Below are positions 1 to 6,201 of a stretch of 27,017 nucleotides of DNA, piece after piece. The notes under the pieces were generated by a model that did not search any database, was not told where the DNA came from, and saw only the letters and a program-made list of their open reading frames with translations. The position numbers and the translations under genes were made by a program. The stretch is from Hyphomicrobiales bacterium (GTDB lineage: Bacteria > Pseudomonadota > Alphaproteobacteria > Rhizobiales > JAJFHC01), in NCBI GenBank assembly GCA_021775835.1, contig JAJFHC010000051.1:1-27017 (forward strand), given 5' to 3'. How positions within the stretch are numbered: the stretch's first letter is position 1; every line of letters starts with the position of its first letter.

Positions 1-370
1 TTCAAGGTTGAATTCGTAGAAAAGCTGTTCCTGACCTCGTGTCTGACGCCCCATCATCACACCGTCTCCAAAGCTGATGCACTAGGGAAATAGAATCACT
101 GTTCGCAAAAATGCTCAACCGACTTTTGCAACACAATCGGACACAAAACAGCCGTGTTCACAAGACGTTCGATGGTTCTGCTAAGTGCCGTCAACCGACA
201 CTTGGGTTGGCGCAAGAAATGGCGATATTCAGCGAATCGCGATGCCGGCGGAGGAGCCGTCCACAGCATCAGAGATGGAAGTGCCCCGGGCCTTTCAAGC
301 AGGACAACTAACCTCAATACTTGGAATTGAGCCCCCGGATGTAATTTCCGTTATCTCTGCCGGGCCTCGC
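1..370. other. Unassigned region left of the csp promoter
   Basis: I see no convincing gene in this stretch. The open frames here are short, overlap each other on both strands, lack good ribosome binding sites and resemble no family I recognise. Base composition is more mixed than in the metabolic genes further right. It may hold decayed mobile DNA or the tail of a gene outside the window, but nothing in the sequence decides this. Confidence 0.5.
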
Positions 371-376
371 AGATCA

Positions 377-404
377 TTGACTTTTCCGGGATTTTCTATA
401 TATG
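377..404 (+). promoter_or_regulatory. Candidate sigma-70 promoter for the cold-shock gene
   Basis: TTGACT (377-382) is followed by TATATG (399-404) at a 16-base spacing; TATGTA (401-406) at 18 is an alternative. The stretch is locally AT-rich. It would give a leader of roughly 140 nt before the csp start, in keeping with the long structured leaders of cspA-type genes. This is a consensus match only. Confidence 0.4.
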
Positions 405-503
405 TAAACCTTACGTGCTACATTCGTTTTGGTGCGACCTGGACAACCGGTACGCCGATTAGCTTAGTTATTCCCTGACAATGTGAACGTGAATATCAAC
501 CGC

Positions 504-520
504 CGTCGCATGATGCGACG
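504..520 (+). promoter_or_regulatory. Perfect hairpin in the csp leader
   Basis: The 8-base arms CGTCGCAT and ATGCGACG flank one central base, so a short stem-loop can form about 32 bases upstream of the csp start codon and before the Shine-Dalgarno (about 540-546). Leader hairpins of cspA-type mRNAs are known thermosensitive elements. A role here is inferred from position alone; a protein operator is an alternative. Confidence 0.4.
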
Positions 521-552
521 CGCGGCATCAACTCCTGTTAGAGGACATAACT

Positions 553-762
553 ATGACTACTGGTACCGTAAAATGGTTTAACCCGGCCAAGGGTTTCGGC
601 TTCATCGAACCTGAGGATGGCTCGAACGACGCTTTTGTCCACATTTCCGCTGTTGAGCGCGCCGGACTGAGCGTGCTGAATGAAGGACAAAAGGTTTCTT
701 ACGAACTTCAGCCCGGACAAAACGGCAAATCGTCCGCGGAGAGCCTGTCTATCGTCGAGTAG
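553..762 (+). CDS. CspA-family cold-shock protein
   Basis: This encodes a 69-residue single cold-shock domain, the usual family size. It is a small cytoplasmic beta-barrel that binds single-stranded RNA and DNA and acts as an RNA chaperone. The RNP1-like motif KGFGFIEP (about residues 14-21) and RNP2-like FVHIS (about 29-33) carry the aromatic nucleic-acid-binding residues, and the N-terminus TGTVKWFN is typical. The ATG start has an AGAGGAC Shine-Dalgarno at good spacing. A promoter candidate lies about 150 bases upstream and a hairpin terminator directly downstream, so the gene is probably monocistronic. Whether it is cold-induced or constitutive cannot be told from the protein. Family assignment is very secure. 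Confidence 0.96.
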   Translation: MTTGTVKWFNPAKGFGFIEPEDGSNDAFVHISAVERAGLSVLNEGQKVSYELQPGQNGKSSAESLSIVE

Positions 763-775
763 TCAGGTAGGGAAA

Positions 776-801
776 CCGCCTCCGACTGTTGTTGGAGGCG
801 G
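776..801 (+). terminator. Hairpin terminator after csp
   Basis: CCGCCTCC (776-783) pairs perfectly with GGAGGCGG (794-801) around a 10-base loop, starting 14 bases after the csp stop codon. There is no clear T tract, so intrinsic termination may be weak, but position and stem strength fit a transcript end. Confidence 0.55.
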
Positions 802-993
802 ACCGTTCCGCGCCTATCCCTTCGACTCCCTTCGACTTTCAATGAACGACGACCTGCGGAGTCCGGCTTTTCGTTCTATGCCACCGCTCATCGCGGCTTT
901 GCAAGCGGCCCGAAGATGCCGAGCACTGGCTTGAAGGATATCGCAAGTCTGGTTTGATCCAATGAACCAGAGATGAGCCCCATGTCCGATAAT

Positions 994-1070
994 GGGATGG
1001 ACCGGCTGCTCCACTGAGCCAGTAGGTTAGGCTTTGCGCCTTCAACCTGCAAACACAGGAGCAGCATCCC
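994..1070 (+). promoter_or_regulatory. Transposase leader stem that buries the ribosome binding site
   Basis: GGAGCAGCATCCC (1058-1070), which holds the Shine-Dalgarno and abuts the ATG, can pair over 13 bases with GGGATG (994-999) plus CTGCTCC (1006-1012), leaving GACCGG as a bulge. A second stem (1022-1028 with 1044-1050, one G-U pair) sits inside. The left terminal repeat is therefore part of the stem. Transcripts entering from outside the element would hide the start site; transcripts starting inside would not. The function is inferred by analogy with other insertion sequences. Confidence 0.6.
997..1010 (+). repeat. Left subterminal inverted repeat of the IS1111-type element
   Basis: ATGGACCGGCTGCT here is the exact reverse complement of 2359-2372. 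It lies a few bases inside the inferred left end, as IS1111-group repeats do. Confidence 0.9.
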
Positions 1071-2135
1071 ATGACCAGGTCATCCAATAAGTCTCCAACA
1101 GAACTTGCTGTTGTCGGCATTGATATCGGCAAAGATGTCTTCCATCTCGTCGGCTTTGATCCGAACGGCAAGATTGTTCTACGGCGCAAGATCAAGCGTA
1201 TGGCGCTTGTGGCAGCCTTCGAGAAGTTGCCGCGAGGTATCGTCGGCATGGAGGCGTGTCTCAGTGCTCACTTCGTCAGTCGCACGTTACGCATGCTGGG
1301 CTTCGAACCCCGTATCATTCCGGCAAAATACACCAAGCCCTTCGTAAAGGGGCAGAAGAACGATTACAACGATGCGGAGGGTATTGCTGAAGCCGCATTA
1401 CGCCCGAACCTGAAGTGCGTCAGCGAGAAGTCGCAGGATCAACTGGATCTGCAGGTGCTTCATCGCGTGAGATCACGGCTGGTCTCACGACGCACGGCAA
1501 CGATTAATCAGATCCGAGCCTTTCTTATTGAACAAAATATTACGGTCCGCACGGGAGCAAGTGCGCTGCGGAACTCGCTGTTTGTTATTCTGCAAAATCG
1601 TGAGGATGAGATCTCACCACGCATGAGCGATATCATCGTTGGGCTCTATGAAGACTGGCTCTGGCTTGATGAGCGGATCGAGGGGATCACGAACCAGATC
1701 GAAAAGATCAGCCGAACAGAAGACAATTGCGAACGTCTCATGAGCATCCCAGGCATCGGTCCCATGATCTCGACAGCTATGGTCGCAGCGATCGGTACAG
1801 GCGAAGCGTTTGATCGAGGCCGCGACTTCGGTGCCTGGTTGGGGCTCGTTCCACGGCAATACAGTACAGGCGGCAAACCGGTCCTCGGACGTATCTCCAA
1901 ACGAGGCAATCGATATCTGCGGACACTGTTCGTGCAAGCAGCCCATGTCATATTGATGCGACCAAAGAACTGGGAGAAGTTCAGCTTCGGTCCCTGGCTT
2001 GAGCAAGCGCAGGGGCGAATGCACAAGAACAAGCTTGCCGCGGCCCTCGCCAACAAACTAGCGCGCATTGCCTGGAGCGTTCTGAGCAACGGAAAGAAAT
2101 TCGACACACACAGAATTGAGGCGGTATCAATCTAA
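1071..2135 (+). CDS. IS110-family (IS1111 group) transposase, DEDD type
   Basis: This 354-residue protein appears intact and full length. The N-terminal RuvC-like DEDD domain shows GIDIGKD (first Asp, about residue 18), GMEAC (Glu, about 59-63) and DYNDAEG (two Asp, about 97-103). The C-terminal transposase_20 domain shows PGIGPMIS, the RGRDFGAWLGL stretch and STGGK followed by GRISKRGNRYLR, as in IS4321/IS5075-like IS1111 members. The C-terminal domain carries the family's conserved catalytic serine; I did not pin the residue. The enzyme is an RNA-guided recombinase that excises a circle and inserts it without target duplication. The start ATG has an AGGAG Shine-Dalgarno (1057-1061) lying in a possible stem. 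Codon use and composition look less GC-rich than the metabolic genes, as expected of mobile DNA. Confidence 0.95.
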   Translation: MTRSSNKSPTELAVVGIDIGKDVFHLVGFDPNGKIVLRRKIKRMALVAAFEKLPRGIVGMEACLSAHFVSRTLRMLGFEPRIIPAKYTKPFVKGQKNDYNDAEGIAEAALRPNLKCVSEKSQDQLDLQVLHRVRSRLVSRRTATINQIRAFLIEQNITVRTGASALRNSLFVILQNREDEISPRMSDIIVGLYEDWLWLDERIEGITNQIEKISRTEDNCERLMSIPGIGPMISTAMVAAIGTGEAFDRGRDFGAWLGLVPRQYSTGGKPVLGRISKRGNRYLRTLFVQAAHVILMRPKNWEKFSFGPWLEQAQGRMHKNKLAAALANKLARIAWSVLSNGKKFDTHRIEAVSI

Positions 2136-2197
2136 CAGACACCTTCTCGACGGAGTTCGCGACTGAGAACACTGCATGGAACGGATCAAGAAACGCC

Positions 2198-2320
2198 CTC
2201 AAAGTCTGATGACCCAACTGGCTGTAGAGCAGTCTGTCCGATAATGAGACCACTGGAGCGGGCGTATTCCCATCAAGGCCACGGCCCGCGTGCCGATCAA
2301 ACAGGCCGGATACATATGAG
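2198..2320 (+). ncRNA. Candidate seekRNA (bridge-RNA-like guide) of the IS1111-type element
   Basis: In the non-coding right part of the element, two internal-loop-like units can be read. Target unit: 2209-2217 is the reverse complement of the right flank (2376-2384), while 2235-2246 equals the left flank plus junction (983-994). The two strands face each other between a base stem GTCT/AGAC (2204-2207 with 2247-2250) and an apical hairpin (2218-2223 with 2228-2232, one bulged G). Donor unit: 2268-2273 is the reverse complement of the left element end (992-997) and 2310-2315 equals the right element end (2371-2376). Strand polarity is the same in both units, as known for seekRNA and bridge RNA. 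The donor matches are only 6 bases, and the RNA ends are a guess. Confidence 0.7.
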
Positions 2321-2358
2321 CGACTTCCAATATCCAAGCACAAAACTCACTTGCGTCC

Positions 2359-2372
2359 AGCAGCCGGTCCAT
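2359..2372 (-). repeat. Right subterminal inverted repeat of the IS1111-type element
   Basis: AGCAGCCGGTCCAT is the exact reverse complement of the left repeat at 997-1010. About three bases separate it from the inferred right junction, matching the asymmetric placement known for IS1111 elements. Confidence 0.9.
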
Positions 2373-2529
2373 ACATTGGGTCATTAGGAGACCAACAGGC
2401 ACGTCTTCCGCAGTGTCCGCTAATGATGCGTGAGCAGACGAACCGGTGAGGGAGCGAACATCGCCCCTCCATTGTCAGTTGTCGGTGTTACTGGACACGA
2501 ACTTGGCGCCCGAGCATTGGCCGGGATGC

Positions 2530-3462
2530 TCAGCCATAGTCTATCATCGTTGCATCGCGGCGCTCGCGGTGCCACTGCCAGTAAGTATCTTTCAGACGCA
2601 CCGAAATTGGCCCCGGTCGATCGTTCGAAAGGATGGTTCCGTCAATGCGCGCGGCCGGCATGATGCCGCCGGCTGTGGTCGACGTGAAGATCTCATCCGC
2701 TCCGCGCAATTCGTCCGCAGTGATAGGGCGGATTTGAAAGGGAATGCCCAACGCGTCGCAGAGATCAAAGACCGTCTGTCGTGTGATCCCCTCCAGGGCG
2801 CCGCGATCGGGTGAAGAAACTTTGCCGTCACTAACCAGGAAGACATTGAAACCAGGTCCTTCGGTCACAAACCCGTCCCGATCCAGCAAAACGGCGTTGT
2901 CGGCTCCCGCATCCTCGACCTCAAACAGGGCGCCTATCATGTCGCCCCAATGATAATTCTTGATGGTCGGGTCAACGCTCTCGGGCGGAATACGCTCGGT
3001 CTTGGCGATGATCAGGTGCGCGCCGCGCGACTGTACCTCGGGCGAGATCACATCAATCCACGGTATCGCATAAGCATAAAAGCGGTTGGTGAGAAGGCTG
3101 GGTGCCCGGGGCATCCCCGGCAGCGGCACCCCACGGGTTGTTAACATTGCCACATAGGCGCATCGCAACCCGCTGAGACGGACACACGTTGTCAGGATTT
3201 CGCCAAGCTCACTCCGGTCGTAGGGGATTTTCATCCTCAATCCGGCCATCGAACGCTCGAACCGGCTGAGGTGCTGGTCTAGCCGAAAGAACGCACCGTC
3301 CCAGACATGGACGACGTCATAGGTCACGTCAGACTTGTTGAATCCCCAGTCCATAACCGAGATCGACGCTTGGTCAGCCGGAACATATGCGCCCATGGCG
3401 AAGGCTGCGCCTTTGGAAAAATCATGGTCGGCAATCGTCTGTGGTGAGTTCAGTTGGTTCAT
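2530..3462 (-). CDS. PLP fold-type IV aminotransferase, (R)-selective amine transaminase-like
   Basis: This 310-residue class IV aminotransferase transfers an amino group using pyridoxal phosphate. Numbering from the TTG three bases further up (3465), the PLP lysine is K169 in VDPTIKNYHWGD, E202 lies in the cofactor motif TEGPGFNVF, and the phosphate loops LEGITRQTV and TTAGGIMP follow. The N-terminal stretch SDVTYDVVHVWDGAFFRLDQH and the motif around YVAMLTTRG (104-112) closely resemble the (R)-selective amine transaminase ATA-117 from Arthrobacter. The branched-chain and D-alanine aminotransferase signatures at the same place are different. The ATG at 3462 is preferred over TTG because of the AAGAAGG upstream. 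The natural substrate is unknown. It is divergent from the next gene across about 250 bases. Confidence 0.85.
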   Translation of the reverse strand: MNQLNSPQTIADHDFSKGAAFAMGAYVPADQASISVMDWGFNKSDVTYDVVHVWDGAFFRLDQHLSRFERSMAGLRMKIPYDRSELGEILTTCVRLSGLRCAYVAMLTTRGVPLPGMPRAPSLLTNRFYAYAIPWIDVISPEVQSRGAHLIIAKTERIPPESVDPTIKNYHWGDMIGALFEVEDAGADNAVLLDRDGFVTEGPGFNVFLVSDGKVSSPDRGALEGITRQTVFDLCDALGIPFQIRPITADELRGADEIFTSTTAGGIMPAARIDGTILSNDRPGPISVRLKDTYWQWHRERRDATMIDYG

Positions 3463-3710
3463 CAAATCGCCTTCTTCCGATCACTTTCAAAAAGCCTGTC
3501 GCGATACCTGCCGATCTCAATTTGTATTGTCATGAAAACAGGCCGGCAAAGCAAGAAACGCTTGCCTGCTTCTGGTTCAACTCGGACGCTGAATTTCGCC
3601 GCAACTGACCGCACTGAAGTCTCCAACCCGCTGAACGTCGCGCCCTTCCAGCCGCTCACGATCTCGGTTATCGTTCCAGCTCACTGACACAAATTGGTCG
3701 GGAGGTGAAC

Positions 3711-4607
3711 GTGAGCAGATACGACAGGTTGATGAGCCGGATAGCAGACGGCCAGCGCATTCTGATCGATGGCGCCACGGGCACGGAGATCGAAAGGCGC
3801 GGTGTGCCGCAACTGGAGAATGCGTGGAACGGCGGTGGTGCGCTAAGCCATCCGGATGTCCTTCGAACCGTGCACGAGGACTACATCCGCGAAGGTGCGG
3901 AGATCGTCATCGCGAACACTTTCGCCACCCACCGCCAGGCCTTGCGTGAGGCAGGCGTCGAAGATCGGTTCGAGAGCCTCAATCGACGCGGTGTTGAACT
4001 GGCGGCCAAGGCCCGTGACCGCATGGAGACCCCTGACGTCCTTGTGGCGGGTGGAATATCGTACTGGTCCTGGGCAGGAGACTGGATCTCGGCCGCAGAG
4101 TTGTCAACCGATGCGGAAGAACAGGCAGCGATCATGGCCGACGCCGGCGCCGACCTGCTCATGCTCGAGATGATGATTGATATCGAACGCACGCTGGTGA
4201 CCCTTGAGGCCGCACAAAAGAGCGGGTTGCCCGTGTGGGTCGGTTTTTCCTGCAAGGCCAGTGAGGGTGGTGAGCCCGGTGCCATGAACTTGCGTGACGG
4301 TGAACCCCTCGCCGACGCCTTGGATGCTCTTGCAGACAGAAACGTGCCGCTGGTCAATATCATGCACACGGTGATTGAGGACATCGGCCTCTGCCTCGAT
4401 GTTGTTGAAGATCACTGGTCGGGCCCGGTCGGCGTCTATGCCCACTCAGCCCGTTGGGTGAACCACGTTTGCTACTTTGACGTGTCGGTATCGCCTGAGG
4501 ACTATGCGTCGCAATCGCAAGCCTGGCTTAGCCGCGGCGTCCAGGTCATAGGCGGCTGCTGCGGATTGGGGGTCGACCACATCAACGCCTTGAAGCCGCT
4601 CGTGTGA
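3711..4607 (+). CDS. Homocysteine S-methyltransferase family protein with altered zinc site
   Basis: This protein of about 298 residues has a TIM-barrel homocysteine-binding domain, as in MetH, MmuM and BHMT, which move a methyl group to a zinc-bound thiol. Numbering from a GTG six bases further up (3705), the start motif DGATGTE (22-28), the Asn-Thr-Phe motif (71-73) and the C-terminal zinc pair GGCCG (C285, C286) are present. The third zinc Cys, normally in an Asn-Cys motif (BHMT NCH), is replaced: here the motif reads VNIMHT (N218, I219, H221). Zinc binding is therefore changed, perhaps with H221 as ligand, and the thiol substrate may differ. GTG 3711 is preferred because GGAGG (3701-3705) is correctly spaced from it and overlaps the earlier GTG. 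No B12 or folate domain is attached. Confidence 0.85.
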   Translation: MSRYDRLMSRIADGQRILIDGATGTEIERRGVPQLENAWNGGGALSHPDVLRTVHEDYIREGAEIVIANTFATHRQALREAGVEDRFESLNRRGVELAAKARDRMETPDVLVAGGISYWSWAGDWISAAELSTDAEEQAAIMADAGADLLMLEMMIDIERTLVTLEAAQKSGLPVWVGFSCKASEGGEPGAMNLRDGEPLADALDALADRNVPLVNIMHTVIEDIGLCLDVVEDHWSGPVGVYAHSARWVNHVCYFDVSVSPEDYASQSQAWLSRGVQVIGGCCGLGVDHINALKPLV

Positions 4608-4615
4608 AACATATG

Positions 4616-4633
4616 CGCCGCGCGACAGCGGCG
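4616..4633. terminator. Short hairpin between convergent genes
   Basis: CGCCGC (4616-4621) pairs with GCGGCG (4628-4633) over a 6-base loop, between the convergent ends of the methyltransferase-like gene (4607) and the small secreted-protein gene (4661). There is no T tract. It could act as a weak bidirectional terminator. Confidence 0.3.
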
Positions 4634-4660
4634 GTGGGTCAATAGTCGTCACCGTTGGTG

Positions 4661-5002
4661 TTACCGGCCAAACACGTTGGCGGCGACTTCGCGGACGGCA
4701 TCAATAAAGAGGTCGTCTTCGTTGCCGTCACATTGCGGTACCAGGTCATCGTATAGGGATTTGGCATCGCTGAACGGTTCCGGAGACTCCCCATCCAGCC
4801 CGGCGCCCTGATCGCTTCGCCCGGTCACATACCCCATCGCCCATTCAAGGAATTTCGTGGTGGCGGTCTGGTCCCCCCTCGCCACAGCATCATTGAAAGC
4901 CTTGCATGTGGTTGTCCCAACCCCGAGTGGCATTTGTCCGGTCTGTGCCTCCAGTGCCGTGGGCAACAGGAGAACCGTTGCAACAAAAAACCATTTTGCC
5001 AT
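4661..5002 (-). CDS. Small secreted protein of unknown function with two cysteines
   Basis: This 113-residue protein has an N-terminal signal peptide (K3, hydrophobic core about 4-16, likely cleavage near residue 19) and so should be periplasmic. The mature part has two cysteines (C33 and C91) that could form one disulfide, and an acidic C-terminal half. The layout (early Cys, then FLEWAMGYVTG, then a late Cys) recalls small periplasmic alpha-helical proteins such as the HdeA or Rap1a/Tai types, but I cannot assign a family. The ATG start has a strong GGAGGGA site. It is divergent from the glycosyltransferase gene and convergent with the methyltransferase-like gene, so it is probably transcribed alone. 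Confidence 0.75.
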   Translation of the reverse strand: MAKWFFVATVLLLPTALEAQTGQMPLGVGTTTCKAFNDAVARGDQTATTKFLEWAMGYVTGRSDQGAGLDGESPEPFSDAKSLYDDLVPQCDGNEDDLFIDAVREVAANVFGR

Positions 5003-5106
5003 TTATGCCCATCCCTCCGTTGCTGTCGCCCGGCGTATAAGCTTGCATGCGGCTGCCCGCCGCCGCAAGGTAGCATCCATTGCCCGTCATCAATTTCGGA
5101 AAAATC

Positions 5107-6201
5107 ATGGCTGACGTAACCATAATATGTATTGTCCGGCATGGTTACGCGACGACGGCGATGACCATAGAAAACCTCTATGCCAGCTCCGAGATCCCTT
5201 TCAATCTGATCTTCGCCGATATGGCGTCTCCGCCCTCGACCAGGGCCTATCTCGAGGAACAGGCAGCAGGGCGCGACAACTTCGTTCATCTGCGATTCGA
5301 CGAATTCCGGTCGCGCCAGTCCGCCAGACTTGAAGCGCTCAAACTGGTGGACACCCGATATGTTGTCCTCATCGATAACAACATACTGTGCGAGCGGGGA
5401 TGGCTTGAAAACCTGATTGGTGCCCAGCAGGAAACCGATGCGGACATGGTTTCGCCTCTAATATTGACGCACGGTGGAGACGTGCACTTCAGTGCCGGTC
5501 TCGTGGTGCGCGAACCGGCCGAGAAGTGGTGGCAAAAGCCACAGGTGGAACGCCCCCACCAACAACCGGGAGTACGGGCGGCGACCAATTTCACGGAAAA
5601 CCAGTTCGTGCAAATCGACATTGATTTCGTGGAAAGCCATTGCTGTCTCGCGCTGACCGACAGCCTTCGTCTGCCGCGTGTCCTCGTGGAGAAAATGCAC
5701 AATGCCCAGACGACGGCCTACGCCTCCTATCGCCTGAAGTTCAAGCACGGAAAGCGCCTGGTGCTCGAACCGTCGGCGGTCGTCTCCATTGTGCCGATCG
5801 GCTTCGGCTATGACTTGCCGTGGGTCTGCACCTGTTACATGGACCTGGAAATGCTCAAGGGATCGTACCGCCGGTTTGAAGCCCTGATCGGCAAAGGGCC
5901 GGGCACCGACGTCAACCGAAGCCTGAAGTGGCACGCCCATCATCTCAAGCACATCCTGCTGTCCATGCTGGAAGACAATCGGCTCGACAGAACTGACCAG
6001 ATCGACATCGCCGAGGTGCCCGCTTACATCAGGGGATACGATCACCAACTGCCACAGGACGCCGACATCCGCATCAACGATACCATTCGGCCCTTTGTTG
6101 AAAAGAAATATCCCGAACTGCGCGACCTCATGGACCTGTGGCTGAGCGGGGCCGCTCCCCAGGCCACGAAACTTCAACGGTTGGTCCCGGCCTGGGCTTG
6201 A
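5107..6201 (+). CDS. Glycosyltransferase, GT-A fold (family 2-like)
   Basis: This cytoplasmic protein of about 364 residues begins with a nucleotide-sugar-binding GT-A pattern: beta strand VTIICIVRHGY, then SEIPFNLIFAD, a helix of the LEALKLV type, and strand YVVLIDNN, where D90-N91-N92 occupies the place of the usual DxD metal motif. GW(LE) follows, as in many family 2 enzymes. The C-terminal 130 residues are not recognisable. No membrane segment is evident. Sugar donor and acceptor are unknown. ATG 5107 is chosen over an in-frame TTG at 5080 because the fold starts immediately after it. The stop codon lies inside the end of the convergent MATE gene (28-base overlap). The incomplete DxD motif leaves some doubt about metal dependence. 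Confidence 0.75.
   Translation: MADVTIICIVRHGYATTAMTIENLYASSEIPFNLIFADMASPPSTRAYLEEQAAGRDNFVHLRFDEFRSRQSARLEALKLVDTRYVVLIDNNILCERGWLENLIGAQQETDADMVSPLILTHGGDVHFSAGLVVREPAEKWWQKPQVERPHQQPGVRAATNFTENQFVQIDIDFVESHCCLALTDSLRLPRVLVEKMHNAQTTAYASYRLKFKHGKRLVLEPSAVVSIVPIGFGYDLPWVCTCYMDLEMLKGSYRRFEALIGKGPGTDVNRSLKWHAHHLKHILLSMLEDNRLDRTDQIDIAEVPAYIRGYDHQLPQDADIRINDTIRPFVEKKYPELRDLMDLWLSGAAPQATKLQRLVPAWA

Larger units (their letters stand above)
992..2376 (+). mobile_element. IS1111-type (IS110 family) insertion sequence, complete
   Basis: The element is about 1.38 kb with one intact transposase gene. A 14-base inverted repeat lies just inside each end (997-1010 and 2359-2372), which is the hallmark of the IS1111 group; plain IS110 elements lack it. 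The non-coding part is mainly on the right, between the transposase stop (2135) and the right repeat, where IS1111 elements encode their guide (seekRNA). The dinucleotide AT occurs at both predicted junctions (992-993 and 2375-2376), and guide-like matches to the flanks support those borders. Exact ends may be off by a few bases. As expected for this family, no long target-site duplication is seen. Confidence 0.85.

Noticed and set aside
111..478. Overlapping short open frames at the left edge
   Set aside because: They overlap on both strands without domain, ribosome site or consistent codon use.
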